The position numbers and the translations under genes are program-made. This document shows positions 11,166 through 22,755 of a DNA stretch of 64,000 bases, one piece after another. The stretch spans positions 3,286,001 through 3,350,000 of the forward strand of contig JAHEWK010000003.1 in assembly GCA_020740775.1 (NCBI GenBank), in the 5' to 3' direction. The notes below the pieces were generated by a model. It ran no database searches and was not told where the DNA came from. It saw nothing but the letters and a program-made list of their open reading frames with translations. Numbering within the stretch: the first letter of the stretch is position 1; each line of letters starts with the position of its first letter. The DNA comes from Ilyonectria destructans (lineage: Eukaryota; Ascomycota; Sordariomycetes; Hypocreales; Nectriaceae).

Positions 11166-11599
11166 ATGAACGGGCGCCCGTCAGTCTTCACTTCTCAGGT
11201 ACGCAGTCCTTTGCTCTGTCGTTTACTCCCAGTTGGCCTTGGTCTTGGTCTTGGTCTGGGCTCGGTCCTCCTCGCTCGCTGAGATGACGACCCCACCATC
11301 GCCAACTCTCCCGCCGCCTCGCGTCAATCTGCCACGATCCAAGGCTCTTGTCTTCAACTGCCTTGGTGGCTTCCCAACCTGCCCCGATACCACCATCGCT
11401 GCCATAATTGCCATCGTCGGCCTCTCGACAATCCAATTGACTCATTGCTGACTTTTTTTCTCTCCCTCGTACAGGATTATCTCTCTGGTTCGTGTGGTCC
11501 CTGACTCACCGCTCCCATTCTGTTGGGTGACTCCAGACTCCTCGACTCCCAGACTAACCTGCCCTCCCAGACCACTTGTGGAGGTCGCTGTCCTTGTAA
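11166..11599 (+). CDS. Upstream ORF: arginine attenuator peptide (AAP) of CPA1, spliced
   Basis: Three leader exons, 11166-11198, 11475-11487 and 11571-11599, join to a 24-codon ORF: MNGRPSVFTSQ, DYLS, then DHLWRSLSL and stop. This matches the arginine attenuator peptide of the Neurospora arg-2 / yeast CPA1 leaders in length and core residues, including Asp12, whose change is known to abolish regulation in Neurospora. Intron 1 (11199-11474) ends in acag; intron 2 (11488-11570) starts gttcgt, has branch gactaac and ends ccag. The central exon is only 13 nt. In the known mechanism, high arginine makes the nascent peptide stall the ribosome at the uORF stop and blocks scanning to the main start, 94 bases downstream here. 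Confidence 0.93.
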
Positions 11600-11693
11600 A
11601 AGGCTCCTCTTGAACAACCGATTACTGCCTCTTCTCTGAAAACCAACCAACCAATCAACCAACCCACCCAACCCCCAACCCGACTTCGCAACC

Positions 11694-13197
11694 ATGTTCT
11701 CCCGACTGGCACGTCACGTTGCCAACCCCGCGGTCAAGTCCGCGTCGGCTACTGGCCGAAACCTCATGCAGGTCCGATACCTGTCCGAGCAGGCCCTTGC
11801 TGGTGGCAGCAAGGGCAGGAATATGCCATTTTCCACCCCTCGGGCTACCGCTCCCGTTGACTCTCTCCCTGCTACCCTCACCATCCGAGTAAGTCTAGAG
11901 GCTCTTCTTCTCCCAGAATTTGGTTGGGGAGAATCTCGGAGCTAATCTAGTCTATCTTAGGATGGTCCCGTCTTCCAGGGTGTGGCCTTCGGTGCCAACG
12001 CCAACATCTCGGGCGAGGCTGTCTTCACGACTTCCCTCGTTGGCTACCCCGAGTCGATGACCGATCCCTCCTACCGAGGTCAGATCCTCGTCTTCACCCA
12101 GCCTCTGATTGGCAACTACGGCGTCCCCTCCAACGAGCGCGACCAGTACAACCTCCTCAAGTACTTCGAGTCCCCTCACGTCCAGTGCGCTGGCGTTGTC
12201 GTCTCCGACGTCGCCCTCAACTACAGCCACTGGACCGCCGTTGAGAGCCTTGGCGAGTGGTGCGCCCGAGAGGGCGTCCCTGCCATCTCCGGCGTCGACA
12301 CTCGAGAGATTGTCACCCACCTCCGAGAGCAGGGTTCCTCGCTCGCCCGAATCACCATCGGCGACGAGTACGATGCCGACGAGGATGAGAGCTTCATCGA
12401 CCCTGGCCAGATCAACCTGGTCAAGCGTGTCAGCACCAAGGCTCCCTTCGTTGTCGAGTCCCCCGGTGCCGCTCTCCACATTGCCCTCATCGACTGCGGT
12501 GTCAAGGAGAACATCCTTCGCAGCCTGGTCAGCCGAGGCGCCTCCGTCACCGTCTTCCCCTACGACTACCCCATCCAGAAGGTCGCTCAGCACTACGACG
12601 GTGTCTTCATCTCCAACGGCCCCGGTGACCCCACCCATTGCCAGGAGACTGTCTACAACCTCGCCCGCTTGATGGAGACTTCGTCTATCCCCGTCATGGG
12701 TATCTGCCTGGGTCACCAGCTTCTGGCTCTCGCCGTTGGTGCCCGCACCATCAAGCTCAAGTACGGAAACCGTGCTCACAACATCCCGGCCCTTGACTTG
12801 ACCACTGGCCAGTGCCACATCACCAGCCAGAACCACGGTTATGCCATTGATGCCAGCACCCTCCCCAGCGACTTCAAGGAGTACTTCGTCAACCTCAACG
12901 ACGGCAGCAACGAGGGTAAGTTTCCATGTTTAGTCCCTGAATTACAGAATACAACTAACACCGTTCACAGGCATGCTGCACAAGACCCGCCCCATCTTCT
13001 CCACCCAATTCCACCCCGAGGCCAAGGGTGGCCCCATGGACAGCTCGTACCTCTTCGAGAAGTACCTCCAGAGCGTCCAGCTCGCCAAGAGCAACCAGGT
13101 CGTCTACAAGGACAACCGACCCAGCCAGTTGATGCTTGACGTCCTCAGCCGAGAGCGTGTCGGTGTTGAGCCCATGCCCCTGGCCGCCTCTGCCTGA
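11694..13197 (+). CDS. CPA1: Carbamoyl-phosphate synthase, arginine-specific small (glutaminase) subunit
   Basis: Exons 11694-11888, 11961-12915 and 12971-13197 encode 458 residues. The N-terminus ([20 protein letters not shown]) is Arg/Ser-rich without acids, a mitochondrial presequence. The CPSase small-chain domain follows ([20 protein letters not shown]), then a class I glutamine amidotransferase domain with nucleophile Cys314 in [12 protein letters not shown] and His398/Glu400 in STQFHPEA. It releases ammonia from glutamine for the large subunit, which makes carbamoyl phosphate for ornithine transcarbamylase in arginine synthesis. The upstream attenuator peptide implies translational repression by arginine, as for Neurospora arg-2. 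Identity is secure. Confidence 0.97.
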
Positions 13198-13751
13198 GCG
13201 ACTCGTTTGGGAGCACACTGGCGTCTTGGGGATTGATTAGTTAGGGCTGCGAGTTTTGGAATATGAGAATTGGAAACTTTTTCAATGGATACGTTGTACT
13301 TATGAAGCTGGAAATCACAAATTGAATACCACCAGAGATTTGAAACAACTTATTCCCTCCTGAACATATATAACTATGCCTGTGAAACTTGGTACGGTAA
13401 ATCAGAGGGCACTTGAAGGGGATTCACGGGTTCAATAGAAACGGAATACTGAACGGCCATGCTTGTATACGTATGATTGTATTATCATCTCAGCCAGACC
13501 ACATAGGTGAGATGCTGTTTTCGCCTTGGTTTATATAAATCCCCATGCACGCCGGTCTGCCTGGTGCCATTTTCTGTGTTCAGATGGCAGGACCAGATCC
13601 TCGAACTTGCTGTGTAGTCACTCCTCCCTGTTCCTTTTTGTTTTCCTGGTGCGGACGACGCCTTGTTTCCGTCGCGCTTTTCGATAACACACCATGTTCA
13701 TGTACACGTCATTACCCCTTTATTCAACTCTGACTTGGTAGGTAACTGCGT
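13198..13751. other. Intergenic between convergent CPA1 and the Acinus-like gene
   Basis: 554 bases shared by two converging 3' ends. No gene, tRNA or repeat recognised. Confidence 0.6.
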
Positions 13752-15662
13752 TCAGTATCGACGATCCCTGGTGTCCCTGCTGCGGAAGGACTCGCGGTCA
13801 TCGTCGTTTCGCGGCGAATCGCGGCTCACGTCGTTGTCGTTGAAGCGAGGCCGGCGATCGTCGCGTCCGGAGCCCTGGCCGGGCAGGTAGCGGTCGCTTC
13901 TAGGTCGGAAGCCGCCTCCACGGCCGCCACGACCTCCACGGCCACGACGACCGCCGCCACCGCCGCCGAATCCACGGCGGTCACGATCAAAGTTGCCGCC
14001 GTCGCGATGGGGAGGGCGAATGCCCTCGAAGATCTCCTTGCCACGGTCGACGAAGTTGTCACCGCCCTCGAAGGAGTAGCGGTTGATCTCGCGGCCGACG
14101 TCGCGGTTGCGGTCGGAGGTGTAGAAGGAGCGCATGTTTTCAATGCGGCGGCGCGCGAGGTCCTCGGACACGGGCTGGTAGTAGACGGCGGGCTGGGCGC
14201 TGGTCTGCTTGGTGTCGCCGCCGGGGGCGGAGGGAGGAGGGCGTGGGCCAGGACCGGACCCTGGGCGTACGGCGCGAGGACCTGTTGGAGGAGCGCCGAC
14301 ATCGCGGTAGCCGCGAGGGCCGAGGGGGATGGAGTCGGCGGAGTTGGCGGCGGGACCGGGAGGTGGGCGGTCGCCCTGGCGGGAGAAAGAGGCGGTGCCC
14401 GATTCAAAACGTGCTTCGATCTCGCCGTTGGGGCCATCCTCGTAGACGACCTCCCAACGGGGTCCCCGGCGCCCACTCAACTCCTCCTTCTCGATCCAAC
14501 CCCTGACCTTCTCTGGAGGCACAAAGTCCACCCAAAGGGGCTTGCGGTTGCTCTCGTTAGGCCACACGGTGTCGTGCAGAGCGGTGCGGACGCGCGATGC
14601 GGCCGAGGTCGACTTGAAGGCAGCGAAGGCATGGGTGCGGATTTGGTCGAGGAAGAAGTCGACAACGACATCGTCGTCGGTGACATCGCCCCGGGGTGTT
14701 GCGAGGTCGGCGAGATGCGCCTGGACTTCGTGGGGTCGGAGTGGGCGCATAAAATTCTTGATATACAGCGCCGAGGTAGCAGGGTGCACTGCCGGTGCGA
14801 CGTCCCTCTCGTACTCCATTTCTTGCTGGTAGTCTCGAGGTTTGGTGGGTGGTGAATTTTTCGAGTCTCGATTCTCGTGTGTGGTTTGCTCCTGAGGTTG
14901 TTCTTGAGGTTGCTCCTGAGGTTGCACTTGAGGTTTCTCTGGAGTTTGCTCGTCCACTTTCATATCCTCAGGCAGCGATTCGGTCTGGGGAATTTCCTGA
15001 TCTTCGGGGAAAATGACTTGAGGGGCCGTTTGACCGTTTGTTGCGCTTTCGTCCGGGCGGGCGCGTTTGCGCGCGATTGCTTCCTCGCTAGGCGGCGGGG
15101 TGAGAGACCGACGTTTTCGCTTCAGGCTCTCCTGTGAATCCGGTGCCGGTATAGAAGCCTCAATTGGTTGAGCCGGAGAAAGATCCTCGGCAGCATTTGT
15201 TTCCTCCACGGTGTCTTGCATCGGTTCGTCTGCTGGGGTTTGGTCGGTCGGTTGTGGTTCAGCTTCTTGGCCAGTTACCGGCGTTGGGTCCGCATCGTCG
15301 GAAACGCTATTCTTCGTCTCCTCTGGCACCGAATCCCTTCCGGTTCCATTCTCTTCGGTTTCATCAGGCGCCGAGGGCGCTTTTTCTTCCTCCTTAGATT
15401 CCTCCTGGGATACGTTGACCTCCACAGGCTCTTCGACCGCAATTTCGGGCGCTTCGACGTCGGGCTCTGCAGGTATAGGTTCGGTTGCGACCGACTCGTC
15501 TTGGGCAGGTGCGTCCTCGATTTCGGGCTCGTCTTGGGCAGGCTCGTTTTCGGCCTCGGTCAATCGCGCTACCAGCTCCCCCTTCAGACCATTGTATGGG
15601 AGACCGCGACGCTTGAGCTCCTCTCTCAGGTCGACGACCCTAAGCTTGGTCCAGTCGGTCAT
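13752..15662 (-). CDS. SAP-domain / RRM / RGG nuclear protein, Acinus-like
   Basis: One exon of 636 residues starting MTDWTKLRVVDLREELKRRG, the SAP DNA-binding helix pair (residues about 1-40). The frame stays open upstream to an ATG at 15746, but the SAP start fits better. An acidic, Glu/Pro-rich region contains a QPQEQ tandem run. Next comes an RRM-like fold (SALYIKNFMRPLRPHEVQAH ... RTHAFAAFKSTSAASRVRTA), then PLWVDFVPPEKVRGWIEKEE and RGPRWEVVYEDG, resembling the RNPS1/SAP18-binding (RSB) region of Acinus. The end is RGG-rich (GGGGGRRGRGGRGGRGGG) and then Arg/Asp-rich. Acinus joins splicing-linked ASAP/PSAP complexes. SAP, RRM and RGG calls are direct; RSB homology is an inference. Confidence 0.88.
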   Translation of the reverse strand: MTDWTKLRVVDLREELKRRGLPYNGLKGELVARLTEAENEPAQDEPEIEDAPAQDESVATEPIPAEPDVEAPEIAVEEPVEVNVSQEESKEEEKAPSAPDETEENGTGRDSVPEETKNSVSDDADPTPVTGQEAEPQPTDQTPADEPMQDTVEETNAAEDLSPAQPIEASIPAPDSQESLKRKRRSLTPPPSEEAIARKRARPDESATNGQTAPQVIFPEDQEIPQTESLPEDMKVDEQTPEKPQVQPQEQPQEQPQEQTTHENRDSKNSPPTKPRDYQQEMEYERDVAPAVHPATSALYIKNFMRPLRPHEVQAHLADLATPRGDVTDDDVVVDFFLDQIRTHAFAAFKSTSAASRVRTALHDTVWPNESNRKPLWVDFVPPEKVRGWIEKEELSGRRGPRWEVVYEDGPNGEIEARFESGTASFSRQGDRPPPGPAANSADSIPLGPRGYRDVGAPPTGPRAVRPGSGPGPRPPPSAPGGDTKQTSAQPAVYYQPVSEDLARRRIENMRSFYTSDRNRDVGREINRYSFEGGDNFVDRGKEIFEGIRPPHRDGGNFDRDRRGFGGGGGGRRGRGGRGGRGGGFRPRSDRYLPGQGSGRDDRRPRFNDNDVSRDSPRNDDDRESFRSRDTRDRRY

Positions 15663-17246
15663 GATGCGAGGGTAATTGGCTCGCCGCGACGGCTGCAGCC
15701 TCGAATTATAAGAGTTCTGTAACGTTGAATGCGAAATATGGAACAAATTTCGTCGAGGTTATTGGTTGTTGTCGGAGGAGAAAGCAAACGGATGGCAAGG
15801 CGACGAGAACGAGAAGCGTAATTGACCACAGCCTTGTCGCAAACAATTCGTCCAAACTAGCAGGGGCATGGCCAATCATGAACATGGGTAGCTATAGATT
15901 ATGTCAGCGAGACGGCCCCAGTTTTCTACGATCTTAGTTCAGGGCAGTGCCCCACCTCAGATCATGATCAAGCAAGCCTAAGCTCGCGTTCGCGAAATCG
16001 GGTGTGTAAATCGCCGGTACGGTTGACGTCAATTGAGATCTGTACCTGCATGTCGAATTGGCGAGACTCAACCTTTATCATCATGAGTTCCAACGCATAA
16101 TTTTTGGGCTCGATCCCGGCCGTTGAATTTGCTGTTGCAGGTGGGATGAATCATGCAGATGTCTCAACGTCTACTCATATGTGAGCACGCATGGCGTTGG
16201 CGCTGAATCAATGAATCACCTCGTTTCTGTTGCGGCCAGCCGCCATCTTGAGCGGCATGGTCTTGGCGACTGAATATCCCGTCTACGGTTGTTGCAAGTA
16301 CCTCGCTCCATTGACACCTCTTCTTCGTGTTATTTATGCTATTGGTGCAGACTCAGATGGCTGCAAGCGACACAAGCATTGCGGTTGGGGCCGTTGAGGA
16401 CCAAATGTATGCACGGATGAGGTTAGAAGACGGAGCATCGAAGAACAATTCTAACGCCTGTTTATAATGACGTATTGCTGGGGCCTAGTATTCTAATCTG
16501 CGGCGAATTGAATGCACACTCAAGACATATGCTACCGAGGCGGCCCTCTACAGGGGTCATCAGGCGAGTATGGCGGAATAGCAAGCATGGCATCAATTGT
16601 CTAGGTAAGTTGAATAACTACCTGGCCTTTAATGGCCTGATTGCTCTAACAGCAAATTAACAATACTGACTCATTGTCGGTAAGCACACGGTGTGCATAA
16701 TCCCAGGTCTCAAATCACCTGTTTTATCTGCCGAGCGGCAACCCAGGGATTCCTCGTCTCATTTCCACACCGAGATGGAAGAGCCCGATCACTTATGACA
16801 GCGCTTTCTTGAAACCCGGTCCAGTGTCCCAGTGGAATGACCCGGGCTGAGTCGGAATGCGGCGATGGTTAGTGATAGCCTGATGCCCCTGGTTCCGGCA
16901 TCACACGACCTCTGCATGACCGACCCTGGAGCTCTCCGAGCTTGTGTGGGTCCAACTTACCACGTCATTGCTCGCCCGTAACCTCCACCTCCACATTTTG
17001 GACCGGCGTCTTAGTGTAAACGCAACCTTTGGAAGGAATGTGATGACGACGGTTTCGCTCACAACAAAGCACGCTCAACGAGTGAAGATTACCAAACAAT
17101 TGGATTGAATTGAGAGCTCCTAGGAAGTTTTTTTTCTGGGGTTTCGCTAACTTCTTTCATCGTAATACATACAAAACATTGGTCTTAAGGCCCATCACGA
17201 GGCCATTGATATTCTCATACAAAGTAGGCACTAATTGCCAGGGATC
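15663..17246. other. Intergenic: promoter of the Acinus-like gene and 3' side of the DJ-1-like gene
   Basis: About 1.6 kb. The part next to 15662 is the promoter and leader of the minus-strand Acinus-like gene. The remainder has no ORF with recognisable protein character and no RNA gene that I can see. Confidence 0.55.
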
Positions 17247-18319
17247 TTAGACGTCGAGACCATCGACGACAACGCCCTTGTTCCAGGTCCACTGAAGGGT
17301 CCTGGCCACCTCCACCGCACACGCCTCATCTACCATGGCGCTGACGAGATAGAGGGCCGCATCCACGCCAGCGCTGACACCTCCAGACGTCACCACGCGA
17401 AGACCGCCCAGGCGCATGGCAGCGCGGCGGGCAATAGACTCACGGCGGTTGGAAACCTTGAAGGACATGCTTCCCTTGCTGCATCAGAGTATGTATGTCA
17501 GTCCGAGTGTCTCAGAAGCCAATGCACCACAAAGCGGGGTAGTGGCCAGGGTGGAAACATGTTACGTACCGGGCGTTGGAAGGGCGGCGGCCAGCATCGG
17601 ACTTGCGGCGGATGTAAGGGTTCTCGTCCTCGTCTCCGAGGTCGAATCGCAGGTTGTTGACAACGTAGCGAGCATCCTCAATGACGTCGGTGCGTTCCAA
17701 GAGGGTCTGTGTAGCAGCGTCGCTGCAGAGGTTCTCAAACTTGGTCAAGTGGTCTGAGTGTGTGGTGGCCGAGAGGCCGGAGAGGATGCCCTGCTTGGCT
17801 AGGAAAAGAGCACCAGTGCAGACGGAGAGGATGGTTCGCTCGCGGGCAGGGTCCCGCTTCTGGAGCTCGGAGAAGTCGGTGATGAGGCTGAGGGGCTCGA
17901 GCTCCTTGTCGAGGATCTCCTGGGAGTTACCTCCGACGACGACGAGGAGGTCAAAGTCCTCGAGGCGGTCATGGGCGTCCTTGTAGGAAATCTGGGAGCC
18001 AACGATGACACCCTGAGTGGAGATGACCTTGGGCTCGGGGCCGACGATGGTAATCTCAAAGGCCTTGGAGTCTGTTGAAGGGAAGAGGGGGGATGAGGTC
18101 AGCGGGAGGGGTAACATTGGGAGGAGGGGATCGACGGAAAAGTGAGGGGGTGGTGAAGTGGGCAGGTTACATACTCTCAGGATCGTTGAAATCGTGGCAG
18201 GCCGTGTGGAAGACCTCGAGACTGCCAGCAAAGTCAAGAAGGTCGAACTTGTCGTGGACAGCGAAGAGCACATCGATAGGCTCCTGGTCGGCCACGGCGG
18301 AGGACTTGTTCGCACTCAT
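17247..18319 (-). CDS. DJ-1/PfpI (class I amidotransferase-like) family protein
   Basis: Exons (minus) 18319-18175, 18071-17570 and 17478-17247 encode 292 residues. The N-terminus (IDVLFAVHDKFDLLDFAGSL) is the first strand of a DJ-1/PfpI fold. The nucleophile elbow is LSVCTGALFLAKQG with Cys133, and a His follows at 153 (LSATTHSD). A Glu early in the fold (SLEVF) could complete the site. The C-terminal part (VTSGGVSAGVDAALYLV) matches AraC-associated or isonitrile-hydratase-like PfpI proteins, and no DNA-binding domain is present. Substrate is unknown; family members include glyoxalases, hydratases and chaperone-like proteins. Between the Cys motif and the last exon lies a charged insertion (DENPYIRRKSDAGRRPSNAR). 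Confidence 0.88.
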
Positions 18320-19527
18320 CTTGCCGGTATTGTGGGTTTGTGGGTGAAAGGTGTGCGTATTTGGGGCTTCAGTGTGAATGTGGGAAGTGTGTAAGTCAGA
18401 AAGGACAGACACACTGGGGGAGATGCTTTGGGGAGATGCTTGAGATGAATTGGTTTGATGTGATGCAGATGGAAGATGGAGAGGAGAGAAAGAAAGGAAG
18501 AAGAAGGTGGGAGAGGAGAGGAGGAGGTAGAAGTAAAATAGGGATCCCGATCGATGTGGTAGGGTACCTGGTCTGCCTCACCTTACCAGACACAGACCAG
18601 CCAGATCAGCCAGACCAGACCACTCATTCTGCTGTACCTTCCTACATGGCCGCGGTGCTACCTCACTGCTACGTACATACGAAGCGCATTGCCCAGTGCC
18701 AGTCATCTTCGGCCTCAGTCCCTTAGTCACAGCGGCATGAAAGCAAGTGGCTCGATCCAAGTCAGAAGGGCACCTCATTGCAGCTGGCGTCACTCTCGTC
18801 TGGTGTGAGGACCCACTCGAGGCCGTACGTCTCGCCTGTCTCGCATGTCTCGCGGTACGTACCCGGAGGTCTCGTGGGGTCATGCGCCTGGGATGCGGGG
18901 TTGCTAGCGCACGGCTCATCCTCGGTGGGTCTGGCTGGGAATAAGTCCCGGGTACCGCTCCGGGCGTGTGTCTCCACTGGAGCCCTAGGTACTCAGGACC
19001 CGGATCCCCCGGGTCAACCTGGCCGATCACCCAGTTTGTCTTCCTTTGCTGCCGGCCAACGCGCCCCACCACCTGCCGCATCCATCACCCACTGAAGCCA
19101 CCACAGGCCTTGCCTGCCCTGTAGCACCCGCTACAAGCCACTGTACGCTGCCCGCTTCCTAGCGGGCTTGATGCCCTGGAACCTCGCCCTAGGCCCCCTA
19201 ACGCGTCCGGCAGACCCCGCTAGGAGCTCAGCGCTGCAACCCCCCGAAGCTTATCCCCCACTCCGCTACGGCCTTGCACCACTGCACCACTTCAGCTTGC
19301 AACCTTGCGGCCGCGGCACGTCGCCGCCTCAAAAGTGTCCCGCCACATCCCGCAGCCACGCTCGAGCTCAGACTCCATACCTGCGATCAGCTGCTCACGC
19401 CCGCCGCCTCTCGAATAGCTTCCTCCAAACCCCAGACGCTCCTCCAATATCCACACTATTCGGGCCTCGTCCGCTCGGTCTGGTCATCGTCAATCCTGCG
19501 AGCCCGGATGAGGCCGTCACGCCAGTC
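18320..19527. other. Divergent promoter region, DJ-1-like gene / TSC1
   Basis: 1.2 kb between two divergent starts. A purine run on the plus strand at about 18466-18545 is a CT-rich tract when read in the direction of the DJ-1-like gene, typical of fungal leaders. No gene supported. Confidence 0.6.
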
Positions 19528-22500
19528 ATGGCTTCATCGGCGTACGTCATTTGCCTCCTGAAAATATTCCTTCATGCCGTCTGCACATCCTGCCCCTGGC
19601 ACTGCGGCTCTGCCTCATGATCGCCACCCCTTGATCGCTCTCTCCCTCGCCAGAGACCTCTGCTGACCCTCATATCCACTCCCTTAGGTCGTTAAAGGAC
19701 CTATCCAAGGCGATCATAGTCTTCCTCGCCGAGCCGACCACCCCACTCCCCGACGACCTCTCCCAAGTCATCGACGCCTACTTTCGACGGCATCAGAAGT
19801 TCGACGATGCCGTCGCCGACCGTCTCCACGAGGAGCTATCGTCCATATTTGACAAGCACGCCAAAGATGTGCCCACCACGTTCGCCCCGTGGCTGGCCAT
19901 TCTTCGCCGTTTGCTGCCTGCGCTTCGCACCCCGGACCGCATCTTTGCCTTGTGGGACGCTTGCGCTGTTCTATCTGCCAAGGCCTCTCCAGAGAAGGAC
20001 GTGGTAAACGAGTCCTTGGCCAGCATCATGGACATTCTGTCTTTGGCGGAAGAATCCATGGAAGCCTCCGAGCAGAATATCTTCTCCAACCCGCTCGTCG
20101 ACCGCCTTCTCACGGGATGGATAGAAAAGCTGTACCCCGCCGCCAGTGAAGGCGTCGCCTCTGCGGATTACAATGAAAAGATCACTCGAGAAGCGCTTAT
20201 TCAATTTGGCACAAGGCATCCCAAGGTTAGTACACATTGTGCTCATGACATACACGTGTCTGTCGACTAACGCCACCAAGGACATGTTCACAACCCTTAA
20301 CCAGTTTTTTGTCAAGAGCCAGCATCGAAAAGCTGTCCTAAGATTCATATCTCACTACCTCCAAAGCCAACCTCCCCATATCCACCTTATCCTCCAGACT
20401 CCGCTCTTTGGCAACATCCTAAAATGTCTTCAACGGGACACCTCTACTACCATCATCTCAGTCGCATTGACAGCCGTGATCATGCTCTTACCTCATATGC
20501 CTAGTTCGCTAGTACCATATCTTCCAACCCTCTTCAACATCTATGCCAGGTTGCTCTTCTGGTCTCGTGAGCGGGCTGGCATCGTGGAACCCCAAATTGA
20601 CGACTCTGATCAGGCCGGACCTTGGGAAGTCTGTACCTACAGGGCTGAGGTGGATGACCATCCGGTCTATCACCTCTTGAACTACTATACGATACTCTAC
20701 GGGCTGTATCCCATCAACTTTATGGATTACATCCGCAAACCTCAACGCTACCTTCGGCATGCTAATGTGGCCAATGCAAACGACATGGAGGTACAACCAA
20801 CTGAGATCCGACATCAGTCTGAGAGGTTCAGGCGGTATCACTTGCTGCATCCCAACTTTTACACTCTTACCATTGATTCAGAAAAGACAGACTTCAGCAG
20901 GTGGATTAAGAGTGAGGCATCTGAGGTCGTGGCGGAATGCACCGGGCTTTGCTTAGTGACAGAGTTGAATCAGCTGGTCAGCCAGACCCTGCCCTCGATC
21001 CCCGCGGCAGAGGGTCCGATGAGTGAAGACTCTATCAAGGATGGACATGACCCAGCATTACTCAGTGGATCGTCCATGATTGAACCCCTCGATGGCTACC
21101 GGATCACACAATCTTCAAGCATGGAATCGATGGTAAGTGGCCGACGGGCGTCGGGGTTGACACGTCAGGGTTCGCAGTCAAGCCACCCGTCGACGCGTGA
21201 GTCGATGGACGCCAGAAACAGAGATCCAAGTGCCGACAGCCCAACTCTGCCACCGCATCTAACGCAATCGACGTCCCATACGCAGCTTCAAGACATGATC
21301 CAGTCCAACAAGGCCATCAAGTCAAGTCTACATCAGTCGCTGGCCAACGACAGTGTACCTTCTCTGTCTCTCAGTCACCAAGAGTCGGTACCGGAGCGGC
21401 CTGCAGTACTTTCGATGACCGCACAACCAACAATCGGCTCACCACTATCTTTGACTGAGACAAGCACCCAAATTGCCAACCTGCAACGGCGAGTCTTGAT
21501 TCTTCAAAATGACCTGAATTTCGAGAGATATTTGAAGCAGCAACATATGACACACATTGGCGATCTACGAAGAAGGCAGTTGGAGGAAGAGGCGACAGAG
21601 GCGGAGACTCAGAATCTCGTAATCATGAACCGCAATCTCAGGACTCGATTCGATGAGGCGAAGAAGGCGGAGATGCAGGTTCGTAGGGAATCGGAGAAAA
21701 GCCGAGCAATGGCAAAGAAGTGGGAGGCCGATCTAGCCAACAAGCTCAAGAACTTGCGTGACGAGTCGAAGAGAGTCAAGACAGAATTCGAGGGTGTTCA
21801 AAAGGAGCTAGAAAACACAAAGGCGGAGTGTGAGAAACTCCGCGTCCTAGTGTGCGAGGCTGAGGTGAAAGAGCTGAACTCGCAACAAAACATGCAATCC
21901 ATTGAGATTCATGGAGCTGAGATTGATCGACTCAAGAGCGAGGTGGATAGGCTGACGGTGGTGGAGCGGGATCAGCAGGCGAAGGAACTCGAGCGGAAGA
22001 GATGTATCGACTTTGCAGCTGAGGCCAAAGAGAAAGCTGAATTGCTATCCGCCCAGCTTGCATCACGAGAGAGCGAGGTGGAACGCGTCAGAAAGCTCTT
22101 CCAATCTCAGATTGAGACGCTCCAAGCGAGACTCTCGGAGGCCCAAGAGGGCCGAGCTCAGTCGTCCCCTCACGCCCGAGCAGCTATCGAGGGAGCCCTG
22201 GCAGCGAGCCGAGAGAGACAGGCAGAGCTGCAGAAACAGTGCAATCTCCTCATGCGCAAGTACACGGCGCTGCAGTCGTCCTTGTTGGATATGAAGACGG
22301 GAGCAACGCCAGGACAATTACGGATCGACACATCCCACACGACTGAGGTGGACAGCGAGTGCCTGTCCATGTCAGCGAGCCCTGTGATGATGAAAACGCG
22401 TCCTCACCGTGTGCTATCAAACCCGGAGCTGGTAGAGGGTGCGGCGTATAATGTGACACCGCCACTGGAGCAAAAGCTGAAGCCGGGAACCCCCATGTCA

Positions 22501-22755
22501 GGCGGATGGGCGCATCGGCCCGGCTCACCATCTGGGACAGACTGGTCCGGGGACGGGTCGCTGTCGATGAGCCCAGATCAACGGGCGTTCGTTCGGAGCG
22601 ATTCTTCCGGAAGGTTGATGGCACGGAGTCACTCGGATCTGTTTTCAAGCAGTATGGGTCGTCGCGATTCGAAGGACAAGGGAAAGGAGGAAGGATCTGG
22701 CAAGAAGGACAAGAAGGCAGGCCTAAGAGGGATACGAGGTTTTATGTATGAGTGA
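19528..22755 (+). CDS. TSC1: Hamartin, TSC1 homologue
   Basis: Exons 19528-19541, 19688-20225 and 20281-22755 give 1008 residues. The first exon is only MASS plus two bases. The N-terminal helical domain (SLKDLSKAIIVFLAEP, DMFTTLNQFFVKSQHRKAVL, LQTPLFGNILKCLQRDTSTT) matches hamartin, followed by SLVPYLPTLFNIYARLLFWS and YYTILYGLYPINFMDYIRKP. A Ser-rich disordered middle precedes a long coiled coil from about residue 580 to 850. The C-terminal tail is basic (KGKEEGSGKKDKKAG). With tuberin (TSC2), hamartin restrains the Rheb GTPase and TORC1 in response to nutrients; in fission yeast it affects amino-acid uptake. Budding yeast lacks it. Confidence is high from fold order and the coiled coil. 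Confidence 0.9.

Noticed and set aside
11952..12836. 294-codon minus frame opposite CPA1
   Set aside because: Antisense shadow; CPA1 is unambiguous on the plus strand.
15663..15746. 28-residue upstream extension of the Acinus-like protein
   Set aside because: In frame, but the SAP domain starts right at MTDWTKLRV, as in relatives; the extension looks like leader sequence.
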